Of a stretch of 64,000 nucleotides of DNA, positions 37,394 through 46,662 are shown piece after piece. The stretch comes from an uncultured Flavobacterium sp. (GTDB lineage: Bacteria; Bacteroidota; Bacteroidia; Flavobacteriales; Flavobacteriaceae). Under the pieces are notes generated by a model that did no database searches, had not been told where the DNA came from, and worked only from the letters and a program-made list of their open reading frames with translations. The position numbers and the translations under genes are program-made. The DNA lies in NCBI RefSeq assembly GCF_946478785.1, contig NZ_CAMLDD010000007.1, forward strand, positions 62,001 through 126,000. The letters are read 5' to 3'. Every line of letters starts with the position of its first letter. Within the stretch, counting starts at the first letter, position 1.

Positions 37394-38239
37394 CTAAATA
37401 AACATTTTCTTTAAACTTTCTTTGTATTCAGGCACATCTACATGATAAGTTTTTTTTATTTTTTGTTTATCCAATAATGAAAATTCCGGACGTTTTGCAG
37501 AAGTTGGGTAAGATAGCGATGAAATTCCTCCAATAACACAATTATATCCTCCAAGTTCTTTTATGCCCAACGCAAAATCATACCAGCTTATTTCACCTTC
37601 ATTTGAATAGTTATAGATTCCGGGTATCCAATTTGGAGATTCCAAAATATCCAGCATCGCTTTTGCTAAATCAGCTGCATAAGTTGGAGATCCAATTTGA
37701 TCATTCACAATATTAATTGATTCTTTTTCCTGCATTAATCGTTGCATTGTTTTAACAAAATTATTTCCAAATTTGCTATAAACCCACGAGGTTCTTATTA
37801 TAATTGAATTCGGGTTTTGATTCAGACAAGCTATTTCACCTGCTCTTTTACTGGCCCCGTAAATGTTGACAGGATTTGTTTCTGCTTCTTCATTTAAAGC
37901 AACAGAAGAAGTTCCATCAAAAACATAATCTGTTGAGATATGAATTAATTTTACATTGTTTTCTTTAGCATATTTTGCTATCAACTCTACAGCTGAATAA
38001 TTCACTATAAAAGCTAATTCTTTTTCAGTTTCAGCCTTGTCAACTGCAGTATATGCACCACAGTTAAGAATTATATCAGGTTGAATTTCTCTTAATTGCT
38101 TTTCTAAAACTTTTAAATTATCCAAAGTAATCTGTGTCCTGTCTGCAAAAACCCACTCATACTGAGAATATTTTGATGATAAAACCTCAAGTTCAGATCC
38201 TAACTGCCCATTTGCGCCTGTTACTACTATTTTATCCAT
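37394..38239 (-). CDS. rmlD: dTDP-4-dehydrorhamnose reductase RmlD
   Basis: NADPH-dependent last step of dTDP-L-rhamnose synthesis. 281 residues, SDR-type Rossmann with VTGANGQLGSELEVL (6-20), ISTDYVFDGTS (about 101-111) and the catalytic YGASKRAGE (Y128-x3-K132 spacing). Overlaps rmlC by one base (TAATG), so the two are coupled. Confidence 0.95.
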   Translation of the reverse strand: MDKIVVTGANGQLGSELEVLSSKYSQYEWVFADRTQITLDNLKVLEKQLREIQPDIILNCGAYTAVDKAETEKELAFIVNYSAVELIAKYAKENNVKLIHISTDYVFDGTSSVALNEEAETNPVNIYGASKRAGEIACLNQNPNSIIIRTSWVYSKFGNNFVKTMQRLMQEKESINIVNDQIGSPTYAADLAKAMLDILESPNWIPGIYNYSNEGEISWYDFALGIKELGGYNCVIGGISSLSYPTSAKRPEFSLLDKQKIKKTYHVDVPEYKESLKKMFI

Positions 38240-38787
38240 TAAAACAAGCTATTACAATTTTCAATAAAGTGAAGAATCTGATCTTTTTCAGACACTATTG
38301 CATCTTCAAGATTCATTCCCCAATCAATATTTAAAGAAGGATCATCAAATTTAATTCCGCCTTCAGAAGCCTTATTATAAAACTGATCACATTTGTACAT
38401 TACCGAGGCTGTTTCACTAATAACCGAAAAACCATGGGCAAAACCTTGTGGCACCAACAACTGTTTTTTATTCTCTGCCGAAAGTAAAATGCTAAATGAT
38501 TTCCCATAAGTAGAAGAATCTTTTCTTAAATCTACAGCAACATCTATAATTTCTCCTTCTAAAACACGAACCAGTTTTGTTTGTGCAAAAGGTGGGTTTT
38601 GATAATGTAAACCTCTTAAAGTTCCTTTTTTAGAAAATGACTGATTGTCCTGAACAAAATCAATATCAATACCTAAATCTTTAAATTTTGTTTTGCTGTA
38701 TGATTCAAAAAAGTAACCTCTTTCATCGCCAAAAACTGTTGGTTCAACTATAATTAAATCCTTTATAAACGTTTCTTCAATTTTCAT
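38239..38787 (-). CDS. rmlC: dTDP-4-dehydrorhamnose 3,5-epimerase RmlC
   Basis: Cupin epimerase converting dTDP-4-keto-6-deoxyglucose to the L-rhamno form. 182 residues, the normal length, with VFGDERGYFFESYS, the catalytic His region LRGLHYQNPPFAQTKLVRV (about 59-76) and VPQGFAHGFSVIS (about 112-124). The gene follows the aminotransferase gene by 19 bases, so the rml genes probably share its transcript. Confidence 0.95.
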   Translation of the reverse strand: MKIEETFIKDLIIVEPTVFGDERGYFFESYSKTKFKDLGIDIDFVQDNQSFSKKGTLRGLHYQNPPFAQTKLVRVLEGEIIDVAVDLRKDSSTYGKSFSILLSAENKKQLLVPQGFAHGFSVISETASVMYKCDQFYNKASEGGIKFDDPSLNIDWGMNLEDAIVSEKDQILHFIENCNSLF

Positions 38788-38806
38788 TTTTTAAAATGCA
38801 GTTTTT

Positions 38807-39955
38807 TTATTTATGTTTTTTAAAAAAGGTATTAACCACTTCTTTAATTCTATCTTTTTCTTCTTTCGTAATATTTGAACCGGAAGGTAAACATAACCCT
38901 CTCTCAAATAAATTTTCGGCCACATTATTACCATAATATGGATAATCTGAAAAAATGGGCTGCAAATGCATTGGTTTCCAAAGTGGACGACATTCAATAT
39001 TTGCATTTTCAAAAGCGAGCCTAAGAGTTTCCCTATTTATATTTCCTTTAGTATTTTGCTGAACTAAAATCGTGCTTAACCAATAATTTGAAAAGCAATC
39101 TTTATTAACTGTCTGAAAAAGTTGTATTTCATCTATATCTTCAAAGATTGTCTTATAAAAACAATTTATTTCCCTTCGGGAATTAATGTTTTTATTCAAA
39201 ATCTCGATTTGTCCAAGACCAATTCCCGCACAGATATTACTCATTCTGTAATTGTATCCTATCTTGCTATGTTGGTAATGTACGGCTTCATCTTTGGATT
39301 GTGTGGCATAAAAAACAGCCTTTTCTTGTAAAACCGTTGATTTAGAAATTAAAGCACCTCCACTCGAAGTTGTAATAATTTTATTTCCGTTAAAAGAGAG
39401 AACTCCAAAAGTCCCAAAAGTCCCGCACTTTTTTCCTTTGTAAGTACTCCCAAGAGCTTCTGCACTATCTTCAATAATCGGAATTTCATATCTTTCTGCA
39501 ATTTCGTTAATTTCATCAACTTTATATGGATTTCCATACAAATGAACGGCAATAATTGCTTTAGGTTTTTTTCCTTTTTTGATTCTGTCCTGAATTGCAA
39601 TTTCAAGATTTTCTGGACAAATGTTCCACGTTTCCTTTTCGCTATCTACAAAAACTGGAATAGCTCCCTGATATAAAATAGGATTCGCTGATGCCGAGAA
39701 TGTAAGGCTTTGACAAATAACCTCATCTCCAGCACCAACTCCTAATAAAATTAATGCTAAATGAATTGCAGATGTTCCCGAATTTAAAGCCGTTACAAAT
39801 GATTCTTCTGCAAGATAATTTTCAAGAACCTTCTCAAAATCATTTACGTTTGGTCCCCCAGAAGTGATCCAGTTATCATCAAGTGCTTTCTGAATATATT
39901 TTTGTTCACACCCACTTTGTTGTGACAAGGATAGAAAAATTCGATTATTCTCCAT
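38807..39955 (-). CDS. DegT/DnrJ/EryC1 PLP aminotransferase (EpsN/PglE-like)
   Basis: 382 residues from the ATG at 39955. The patterns ITSGGPNVNDFEKVLENYL, NSGTSAIHLALILLGVG, LTFSASANPILYQGAIPVFVDSE, EDSAEALGS and the PLP lysine in FNGNKIITTSSGG (K192) closely resemble EpsN/PglE, which aminate UDP-4-keto-6-deoxy-GlcNAc at C4. The matching dehydratase is at 34423. It overlaps the cupin gene by 11 bases. A longer start at 39997 adds an unconserved leader. A product acetyltransferase (PglD-like) is not visible nearby. Confidence 0.88.
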   Translation of the reverse strand: MENNRIFLSLSQQSGCEQKYIQKALDDNWITSGGPNVNDFEKVLENYLAEESFVTALNSGTSAIHLALILLGVGAGDEVICQSLTFSASANPILYQGAIPVFVDSEKETWNICPENLEIAIQDRIKKGKKPKAIIAVHLYGNPYKVDEINEIAERYEIPIIEDSAEALGSTYKGKKCGTFGTFGVLSFNGNKIITTSSGGALISKSTVLQEKAVFYATQSKDEAVHYQHSKIGYNYRMSNICAGIGLGQIEILNKNINSRREINCFYKTIFEDIDEIQLFQTVNKDCFSNYWLSTILVQQNTKGNINRETLRLAFENANIECRPLWKPMHLQPIFSDYPYYGNNVAENLFERGLCLPSGSNITKEEKDRIKEVVNTFFKKHK

Positions 39956-40373
39956 TAATGTTCCAATAATCAGAAGGATAACGAACATCATCTTCACAAA
40001 CAGCTGACAATGGCAAAGTAGAAAATGATAATAGCTTTGAATTTGCTTCTAACGATTCAATTGCATTGGCAAAACCTGCTGGAATATGTACAATTTTACT
40101 TTCTGAAGTACTCACAATTATAGTTTCTATATTTAAATCTTTCGAAGGACTTTCCCAATTATCAATTTTTACAAAATGAATTTTGAAAGATCCGTTTACA
40201 CAATAAAAGTTTTTAGCATCTAATTTGTGTCCCTGCCAGGCACGGATTGGGTTTTCATCAGAATTACTGATAATATAAAATCTTTGAATGTCCTTAAAAC
40301 TAAAATCGTTTACATAAGAAATAGTTCCTCTATGGTCTGAAAAATTTCCTCCTTGAATTACTTTAGGATTCAT
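39945..40373 (-). CDS. WxcM-like cupin sugar isomerase/epimerase
   Basis: 142-residue single-domain cupin (RmlC-like jelly roll) of the WxcM/FdtA group, which contains 3,4-ketoisomerases of dTDP-4-keto-6-deoxy sugars. The usual R-G-x-H-A-H-K active-site motif is RAWQGHK here (about 44-50), so the first His is Gln and only one His is kept. KIVHIPAGFANAIESLE resembles the second conserved block. Coupled to the WecA-like gene by TAATG. The reaction is therefore uncertain: ketoisomerase, epimerase, or non-catalytic. Confidence 0.65.
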   Translation of the reverse strand: MNPKVIQGGNFSDHRGTISYVNDFSFKDIQRFYIISNSDENPIRAWQGHKLDAKNFYCVNGSFKIHFVKIDNWESPSKDLNIETIIVSTSESKIVHIPAGFANAIESLEANSKLLSFSTLPLSAVCEDDVRYPSDYWNINGE

Positions 40374-41335
40374 TAATTTAATTTTAAATCAAGTCTTCTT
40401 AACAAATAGAATTTTAGTGAATATACTAAAAGCAAAGGAATAGTAATAATTAAGAAAATTAATGTTTCACTAATTTTTTGATATAAAAACACCACTAAAA
40501 CTGACACCATTATTTGTGCTAACGCATAATATAAGGAAACCAATCTATGCTGAATTTTATATTCGTTACTTAAAACCTGATACAAATGTAAACGATGCGC
40601 CTCAAAAATATTCTGTTTTAAATACAGTCTGTGCAAAATGGTACAAACAGCATCTGCACCATACACTGCTAAAAATAAAAGCCAAACAACCGAATCAGTT
40701 TTTAAAATTAATTTTAATACCAAATAAATAATCCAAAAGGCAATTGCGATACTGCCTACATCACCTGCAAAACACTTTGCTCTTTTTCTAAAATTAAAAA
40801 AAAGAAAAACAAAACTGGCAATCATAACGTATTTTATAAAACCATTATCTGTAAACAGCTGGATATTTTTATTTACATATAATAATGAACCCATTACTAC
40901 CAAAGTGTATAAACCTGTTATACCGTTTATTCCATCCATGAAATTATAGGCATTTATTAGACCAATTGCAATTATATAACTTATTATAATTGCAACTATA
41001 GGGAATAAATTGAAGATATCAAGATCATAAAAAATCAAAGTGATGGACAAAAAGTGAATTGAGATTCTAATTTTATTTGACAAACTCTGGATATCATCCC
41101 AAAAACTCACTAAGCTTACTAATGTAATTCCTGTAAAGAAAAAATAATTATTTTGGATATGTTGTGCGGAATATAGTAAAGCAGCAAACCAGAAAATAAT
41201 TCCTCCTCCTCTCAAAGTAATTTCAGTATGAGAACTTCTTTGGTTTGGTTTATCAATTATATTGAAATAATCCGCTATTTTAAAGTATAGCAGCATTATA
41301 ATCATTAAGAGAAAACCTAATATTACGTATTGCAT
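40373..41335 (-). CDS. WecA/WbpL-type undecaprenyl-phosphate sugar-phosphate transferase
   Basis: Polyprenyl-phosphate N-acetylhexosamine-1-phosphate transferase family (MraY/WecA). 320 residues, about ten membrane segments. Visible motifs: WDDIQSLSNKIRI (catalytic DD), NAYNFMDGINGITGLY, AKCFAGDVGSIAIAFWI and AHRLHLYQVL near the C-terminus. It starts a repeat unit by placing a HexNAc-type phosphate on undecaprenyl phosphate. With the WbpM-like (34423) and WbpV-like (44180) genes it resembles the P. aeruginosa O-antigen start on QuiNAc or FucNAc. Confidence 0.9.
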   Translation of the reverse strand: MQYVILGFLLMIIMLLYFKIADYFNIIDKPNQRSSHTEITLRGGGIIFWFAALLYSAQHIQNNYFFFTGITLVSLVSFWDDIQSLSNKIRISIHFLSITLIFYDLDIFNLFPIVAIIISYIIAIGLINAYNFMDGINGITGLYTLVVMGSLLYVNKNIQLFTDNGFIKYVMIASFVFLFFNFRKRAKCFAGDVGSIAIAFWIIYLVLKLILKTDSVVWLLFLAVYGADAVCTILHRLYLKQNIFEAHRLHLYQVLSNEYKIQHRLVSLYYALAQIMVSVLVVFLYQKISETLIFLIITIPLLLVYSLKFYLLRRLDLKLN

Positions 41336-41474
41336 TAATTATTTAATTGGGTATTTGGTTAAAGTAATTTTTTTTTAATATAAAGTTATTGAGTTATTAT
41401 TCCATCAAACTAAATCCGTACAGTAAAATAGATATTTAATTTGTTTACAAAGTATATATTTTTTAATCAGGTAG

Positions 41475-42482
41475 CTATAAATGGTGTGTATGAAAAAGGA
41501 CAAATAAATAAAAAGGAAATAAAAAAACAGATAACAAATTTAGTACTCTGTGAATTTTATTATTTTTTAATTCGTTAAAATCAATAAACAATAAAGCAAA
41601 TAAAACATATGGAGAAAAACGAAATGCCACTATTGGATTAATAAAATAAGTAATATAATAAAGAACTGCTGATGTAATCAAAAATGGATGTAACATTTGC
41701 TTTTTATATAATATTGCTCCTCCAAATAGAAAAATAGATATAAATATAAAAAACAGCCAATGCATTATACCTACTGTACCATCAGATTGTGAATAATAAT
41801 CATTAATTTTTAATAACAACCTCTGAAAAGCACTTACATCTTGTAAAAGAGGTCTTAATATTAAAAAGCATATCGGTACTAAAATACAGGTAATAACAAA
41901 AAACAAATAATATTTTTTCCATTTATGAAAAAACACAATAATCATTAAACCTGCACTGATGTGCATAAATGGAGTAATTAATACATAATTAAATTTTTTA
42001 CTCCTAAAATTAAAATAAAAATAGAGAGCAAACAATAGATATACTGGTCCATTTCTAAGTAAAACGAAAGCTAAAAAAAAATAAAAAATTGAAAACAGTA
42101 ACATCTTTTTCCATGTTTCAACATCTTTAAGTTTTAATAACCATGCGAAGAAAAATGTTGTAATTATGTGATTAAACCAATATAAGCAAGAAAAAACTAT
42201 TCCTTTATCAGTTGAAAAAATATTAAAAAAAGAATAAACAGAATACAAATAAGGTTCATTTATTATAAATGAAAGAAAACTTGTTGGTTTTTGAAAAATC
42301 TGAAAATTATAGTACAAATAAAAGTCATTGTTTAAAGCAGGATCAATTATACCTCTTAAAAGAAAAGAACATACAACAAAACAAATTATAAATAATAACT
42401 TAGTTCTTGAACTTGAACAATCAAGACAACCAAAATAATAAAATAAAAAAGTTACAAAAGAAAATATAATTAATAAACTCAT
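41475..42482 (-). CDS. EpsG-like membrane protein, putative polysaccharide polymerase
   Basis: 335 residues, with about eight to ten hydrophobic segments and very Phe-rich composition. The pattern of LRNGPVYLLFALYFYFNFRSKKF followed by FMHISAGLMIIVFF (about 140-180) is seen in EpsG/Wzy-type polymerases, where an R-x-G and a following H are conserved. No other motif is decisive. ATGA coupling to the 42479 gene indicates common function. The 139-base gap after it shows no clear gene, terminator or promoter. A polymerase role is inferred. Confidence 0.6.
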   Translation of the reverse strand: MSLLIIFSFVTFLFYYFGCLDCSSSRTKLLFIICFVVCSFLLRGIIDPALNNDFYLYYNFQIFQKPTSFLSFIINEPYLYSVYSFFNIFSTDKGIVFSCLYWFNHIITTFFFAWLLKLKDVETWKKMLLFSIFYFFLAFVLLRNGPVYLLFALYFYFNFRSKKFNYVLITPFMHISAGLMIIVFFHKWKKYYLFFVITCILVPICFLILRPLLQDVSAFQRLLLKINDYYSQSDGTVGIMHWLFFIFISIFLFGGAILYKKQMLHPFLITSAVLYYITYFINPIVAFRFSPYVLFALLFIDFNELKNNKIHRVLNLLSVFLFPFYLFVLFHTHHL

Positions 42483-43162
42483 TTAATATAAAAAAGTAAT
42501 AATACCAATGTTATATGAACTAAAATTCGACTTGTAGTTAAAATTATAATTTCTCTGTGTCCTCTTCCTTCATCAATAGCACCCATAACTCGGGGATCGA
42601 TAAATAAAATTAATAACATTGACCCAAACATATTAATTATCTGCGTCATTGAACTTAGCATCAAAGCTTTTTTCGGATAAGAAAAACTAATAAAATATAG
42701 AAAAGTAATACTTACAGAAAATAATAGCCCTGCGATATAACTCGTAAAAAATAAATAAAAATCAGATAAAAAAAACACATTTAGCGATTGTTTCTGTTTC
42801 TTAATATATCCTAATTCAATCGGTTTAGATTTACCAAAAATTAAATTCAGAATATTTATAACTTTCTTCGAAAAAAAAGAGCTGAACCTATAGGAATAAA
42901 GTGGTAGCAAAAATAAAACGACTAAAAAATGAGCCAATAATGTAATAATCCAGACTTCATTTTTATCTTTTATTGACTCAGTCAAATATGCCATTATCGG
43001 AATAAAGATCAATATAAAAAAACGAGCAGAATATTGAAAAATATTAATCATTGAAAACAAATGCCTAATATTTTTATCATCTTGAATGTAATATTTAAAA
43101 TGATAAACAGCTACATCAATAAATATTGAAATGGCATAAGCTATAGCGGCAATAATAAACAT
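42479..43162 (-). CDS. polytopic membrane protein, possibly Amj/DUF2837-type flippase
   Basis: 227 residues with about six membrane segments. The N-terminal AYAISIFIDVAVYHFKYY with SMINIFQYSARFFIL, and the C-terminal MLLILFIDPRVMGAIDEG with REIIILTTSRILVHI, follow the layout I associate with the Amj (DUF2837) family: a charged segment, a Ser/Asn-rich helix, and an FIDP motif followed by SR and a last helix. Amj is an alternative lipid II flippase in Bacillus. In this locus a lipid-linked sugar flippase would make sense. The assignment rests on remembered motifs, not on a search. Confidence 0.4.
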   Translation of the reverse strand: MFIIAAIAYAISIFIDVAVYHFKYYIQDDKNIRHLFSMINIFQYSARFFILIFIPIMAYLTESIKDKNEVWIITLLAHFLVVLFLLPLYSYRFSSFFSKKVINILNLIFGKSKPIELGYIKKQKQSLNVFFLSDFYLFFTSYIAGLLFSVSITFLYFISFSYPKKALMLSSMTQIINMFGSMLLILFIDPRVMGAIDEGRGHREIIILTTSRILVHITLVLLLFYIK

Positions 43163-43171
43163 ATAAATTAT

Positions 43172-44011
43172 TTAGTTACCACCTTTTAGTAATTTAAATT
43201 GTGAGAGTACATATCTATTTAATTTTCGCCGATCTACATCAATAAACCAACCCCATTTATTAAAATAGATAAAAAATGATCTTAGAAATATGAAAAACAG
43301 AATAATTTTTTTTGATGCACCAGATTCATATCCATGATAAACAGAAACTAATGGATAAAAAACTGTTTTATACTTTTTTACCATCCTCCTTGATAAATCC
43401 CAATCTTCAAAGTACATAAAAAATCTCTCATCATACAATCCAATTTCTTTTATAGACTCCATTCTTAAAAGACTAAAACAACCTGAAAGCACTGGAGTAC
43501 AATAAATATCATTAGGAACTTCCCTCATCTCATAAAGCTTTATAAATTCTTTATAATAAAAATGGGGTGATTTGAATTTTCTCATAATAACATCAAATGG
43601 TCTGGGTAATAATTTTGGCAAAAACTGAATTGATCCATCTTCGTTAAGAATTTGTGGCATTAACATACCCACCTCTTTGTCAATTTCCATATAGTCAATC
43701 ATAGACCCAATAACATCTTTTTTAAAATATATATCCGGATTAATGATGAAATGATACTTCGCTCCTAATATCAAAGACTTTTTAAGAGCAATATTATGAC
43801 CTCTACCAAACCCTACATTAATTCTGTTATGAATGTATTCAATTCTACCATCTATTTTTGTAAAAAAAGCATAATTATCTATCACTGAATTATCAATTAA
43901 GTAAAGTTTTATGTTTTTGTTAGTTTTTAATATACTAATGATGTTTTCTTTAATTTCATTAATATCAGATTGAAATAGAACGATACTTGCAGTTATAACA
44001 TTATTATTCAA
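43172..44011 (-). CDS. GT2 family glycosyltransferase (rhamnosyltransferase-like)
   Basis: 279 residues, start TTG at 44011. GT-A domain with ASIVLFQSDINEIKENIISIL, FIINPDIYFKKDVIGSM (the NPD form of the metal motif, about 90-107), and GYESGASKKIILFFIFLRSFFIYFNKWGW near the C-terminus, as in WbbL-type rhamnosyl- and related transferases. No in-frame ATG is close enough to be the start. Nine bases before the 42479 gene. Confidence 0.8.
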   Translation of the reverse strand: MNNNVITASIVLFQSDINEIKENIISILKTNKNIKLYLIDNSVIDNYAFFTKIDGRIEYIHNRINVGFGRGHNIALKKSLILGAKYHFIINPDIYFKKDVIGSMIDYMEIDKEVGMLMPQILNEDGSIQFLPKLLPRPFDVIMRKFKSPHFYYKEFIKLYEMREVPNDIYCTPVLSGCFSLLRMESIKEIGLYDERFFMYFEDWDLSRRMVKKYKTVFYPLVSVYHGYESGASKKIILFFIFLRSFFIYFNKWGWFIDVDRRKLNRYVLSQFKLLKGGN

Positions 44012-44179
44012 AATTAAAGATTTTTAAACAATGTAAATATAAACCATTACTTTTTTTCAAAATATTAAATTATAATCATGTGAAAGAATTTTAAGTAGCA
44101 ATTTTGAACTAACCGCATAATTTTTTTGATTAGAAACAAATTTGCACTACTATGTAATTTATCTGCTTTATAATATATA

Positions 44180-45085
44180 TTATGTATTATTTTTAAATGA
44201 GTCAAAAGTGATTAATAATCCCTCTTTAGCAGAAATCGGAAATTCTTTTCCAATTGCTGCCTTTATTTTTGTATTTGAAACAACGTAGTTCTCCGTTAAT
44301 TTTTGAAGCCGTTCTGAATTGAGAGGTAACTTAAATATATCTCCTAAAGAAGCCATTTTCTTAACTAAAAATGCTGAAATTTTTAATATTTTATTACACT
44401 TTCCCAGACTTTTACTCAACAATCCTATTAATTCATTAGTTGATAATGCATCGTCATCAGCAACATTATAAATTCCTGCAGAAATCGTTTCATTCTGCAA
44501 TAATTCCTTAATCACAAAACACAGATTCTCTATACTTAGAAAAGAACGCTTATTTTCAAAAGCACCAAGTGGCCAAGGTAATCCTTTCACAACTAATTGA
44601 TATAACAAATTCAAATTTCCTTTATTTCCTGAACCATGAATCATACAGGGTCTTAAAATATAAACCCTTTTATCTTTTGGAAGTTTTTTACTTAAAATAT
44701 ATTGTTCTGCCTTTTGTTTAGAAATACCATAATGTGTCTTTGGATTAGGAATTTCATCCTCTTTAAGAATATCATTTACTTCATCTGCGACCGCTTTTAC
44801 AGTACTCATGAAAATAAAAACCTTAGTATTTGATACTAAAAATGCATCAAATAATTGTTTGGTAAGCTCATAATTCGCCTCATAATATTCAGAAGGATTA
44901 GTAACTTTTTTTAAATCATGCGCTTTTCCTGATAAATGGATCATTGCAAATACATCAAAATCAAATGATTGATTTAATTTATACCTACATGATAAAATTT
45001 CTACCGACATTAATGTATCTAAATAAGAAATTATATTGTTACCAACAAAACCAGATGCACCTGTTATTAATATTTTTTCAACCAT
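44180..45085 (-). CDS. NAD-dependent epimerase/reductase (WbpV-like)
   Basis: SDR-type nucleotide-sugar enzyme, 301 residues. It has ILITGASGFVGNNI (5-18), HLSGKAHDLK (matching the HLAGRAH motif of the WbpV/QuiNAc reductase group), MSTVKAV, and YGISKQKAEQY with the YxxxK catalytic pair. WbpV-type enzymes reduce UDP-4-keto-6-deoxy-GlcNAc to UDP-QuiNAc or FucNAc, and the matching dehydratase is at 34423. The ATG at 45085 is preferred to a TTG two codons upstream. A gap of 168 bases separates it from the next GT2 gene. Confidence 0.78.
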   Translation of the reverse strand: MVEKILITGASGFVGNNIISYLDTLMSVEILSCRYKLNQSFDFDVFAMIHLSGKAHDLKKVTNPSEYYEANYELTKQLFDAFLVSNTKVFIFMSTVKAVADEVNDILKEDEIPNPKTHYGISKQKAEQYILSKKLPKDKRVYILRPCMIHGSGNKGNLNLLYQLVVKGLPWPLGAFENKRSFLSIENLCFVIKELLQNETISAGIYNVADDDALSTNELIGLLSKSLGKCNKILKISAFLVKKMASLGDIFKLPLNSERLQKLTENYVVSNTKIKAAIGKEFPISAKEGLLITFDSFKNNT

Positions 45086-45152
45086 ATACAAAAAAAATTA
45101 TGATCTAATTTAAAAAACAACGATATACTGTTAACATAAAAGAAAGATGTTT

Positions 45153-45911
45153 TTATAATTTATATGTTCTTAGAATTCCTCTAATTGCATAGTTTGAAAA
45201 ATAATATATTGCCTTAAACAAATGAAGCTTTTCTAAATTTCTATAAAGATTCCAAGTCTCTTTTGCCATATGCAATTTAATTCTTGAATTCTGATGAGGG
45301 TGTATTCTATATTGGGCTAAAACTTTATTCAAACCATATGCAAAATGCGTTTCCTTTATAATTTTAAGCCAAAAAGCATAATCTTCTCTCTTAGTATTTA
45401 AGGGAATAGGAATTCCTTTTATAACCTTAACATTGATCATTACTGTTAAACATCCAGGATAACAAGTTTTTAATAAATCATAATAAGAAATTTTATCTGG
45501 TGCAATTACTTTTCCAATAATCTCTCCATTCTTATTTATCTTTTCATATCCAAGATAAGTAAATGAATAATTATTCTTAACCATAAAACAAAGCTGTTTC
45601 TCAAGCTTTTCTGGTAACCATATGTCGTCACTATCTAGAAAAGCTATGTAATCTCCTTTAGAAAATTGAATAGCAATATTTCTAGAGCATGCTACGCCAA
45701 CATTTTCTGCATTATTTATGCACTTAATTCTAGTATCATGTTTTTGAAATTTATTAATTATATTTAGACTAGAATCAATAGAAAAATCATTAACAATGAG
45801 TAACTCCCAATCATTATAAGTTTGATTTTGAACAGATTTTATAGCATCAGCAATATACATCGCCGAGTTATAGCATGGCATTATGATAGAAACTAATGGA
45901 TTATTATTCAT
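45153..45911 (-). CDS. GT2 family glycosyltransferase
   Basis: 252-residue GT-A enzyme: VSIIMPCYNSAMYIADAIKSVQNQTYNDWELLIVNDFSID at the start, FLDSDDIWLPEKLEKQL as the DXD region (about 90-106), and YRIHPHQNSRIK. Length and motifs fit O-antigen transferases. Third of three adjacent GT2 genes; overlaps the preceding one by 8 bases. Specificity unknown. Confidence 0.85.
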   Translation of the reverse strand: MNNNPLVSIIMPCYNSAMYIADAIKSVQNQTYNDWELLIVNDFSIDSSLNIINKFQKHDTRIKCINNAENVGVACSRNIAIQFSKGDYIAFLDSDDIWLPEKLEKQLCFMVKNNYSFTYLGYEKINKNGEIIGKVIAPDKISYYDLLKTCYPGCLTVMINVKVIKGIPIPLNTKREDYAFWLKIIKETHFAYGLNKVLAQYRIHPHQNSRIKLHMAKETWNLYRNLEKLHLFKAIYYFSNYAIRGILRTYKL

Positions 45912-46662
45912 TTATAAGTAATTTGAAATTTGTCATAACAATTCTCTTCAATAATTTAAAAAAAAAATCAATTCGATAAAATACCTTGAAAAAAAAATCA
46001 TTCTTACTAGCGCCGACTGTAAAAGAACTATTTAACTCATGCCTTCTATATTTAACAAGTCTGTCATTTATGAATACAACATTTCCAATTGTACTAGCTA
46101 AAATACCAATCCATGTATCATGCAATATTAATTTTTCCGGAAATGGAAGAGCGATTTTAAGAACCTCTTTCCTAAAAGCGATTAAGCACCCATGATAGGA
46201 AGGGGTTATAATGTTTTTAATAAAACTATCAGATGAATGACTTCTGTTAAAAAAAGGTTTATCAGTGACCATGTCATTTTCATCAATAACCTCATAATCG
46301 CTTATAACCAACATATTATATTTTAAATATGATAACATAATTTCAACTTTATTCTTATGCCATATATCATCCTGATCAGCTAAAAAAATAAAATCTCCTT
46401 TTGCTTCTTTTAAAGCATTTTCAAAATTAGCTGAAATTAAATAATGAGGGTACTTTTTTTTTCTGCCCTCTTCATTTTTTTTATGGTTTAATAATACAAT
46501 TCTATTATCATCAAAAGAATTAATAATAGATAATGTTCCATCAGTGGAACCATCATCAGAAATTATTATCTCATCATTTTCACCTAATTGATCTAAAATA
46601 GATGAAATCTGTTTTTTTATAAATTTTACGCCATTATATGTAGCAACACAAACTGAAATCAT
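45904..46662 (-). CDS. GT2 family glycosyltransferase
   Basis: 252-residue GT-A enzyme with VCVATYNGVKFIKKQISSIL, IISDDGSTDGTLSII and LADQDDIWHKNKVEIML (about 90-106), resembling alpha-L-Rha transferases of rhamnan O-antigens in length and motif. The C-terminal tail contains FFFKVF and FFFKLL, coded by T9 and T10 runs that could slip. ATGA overlap with the preceding GT2 gene. Sugar unknown. Confidence 0.83.
   Translation of the reverse strand: MISVCVATYNGVKFIKKQISSILDQLGENDEIIISDDGSTDGTLSIINSFDDNRIVLLNHKKNEEGRKKKYPHYLISANFENALKEAKGDFIFLADQDDIWHKNKVEIMLSYLKYNMLVISDYEVIDENDMVTDKPFFNRSHSSDSFIKNIITPSYHGCLIAFRKEVLKIALPFPEKLILHDTWIGILASTIGNVVFINDRLVKYRRHELNSSFTVGASKNDFFFKVFYRIDFFFKLLKRIVMTNFKLLINE

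Noticed and set aside
44170..44183. Perfect 14-base palindrome ATAATATATATTAT
   Set aside because: Pure A/T, overlapping a stop codon; expected by chance in such AT-rich DNA.
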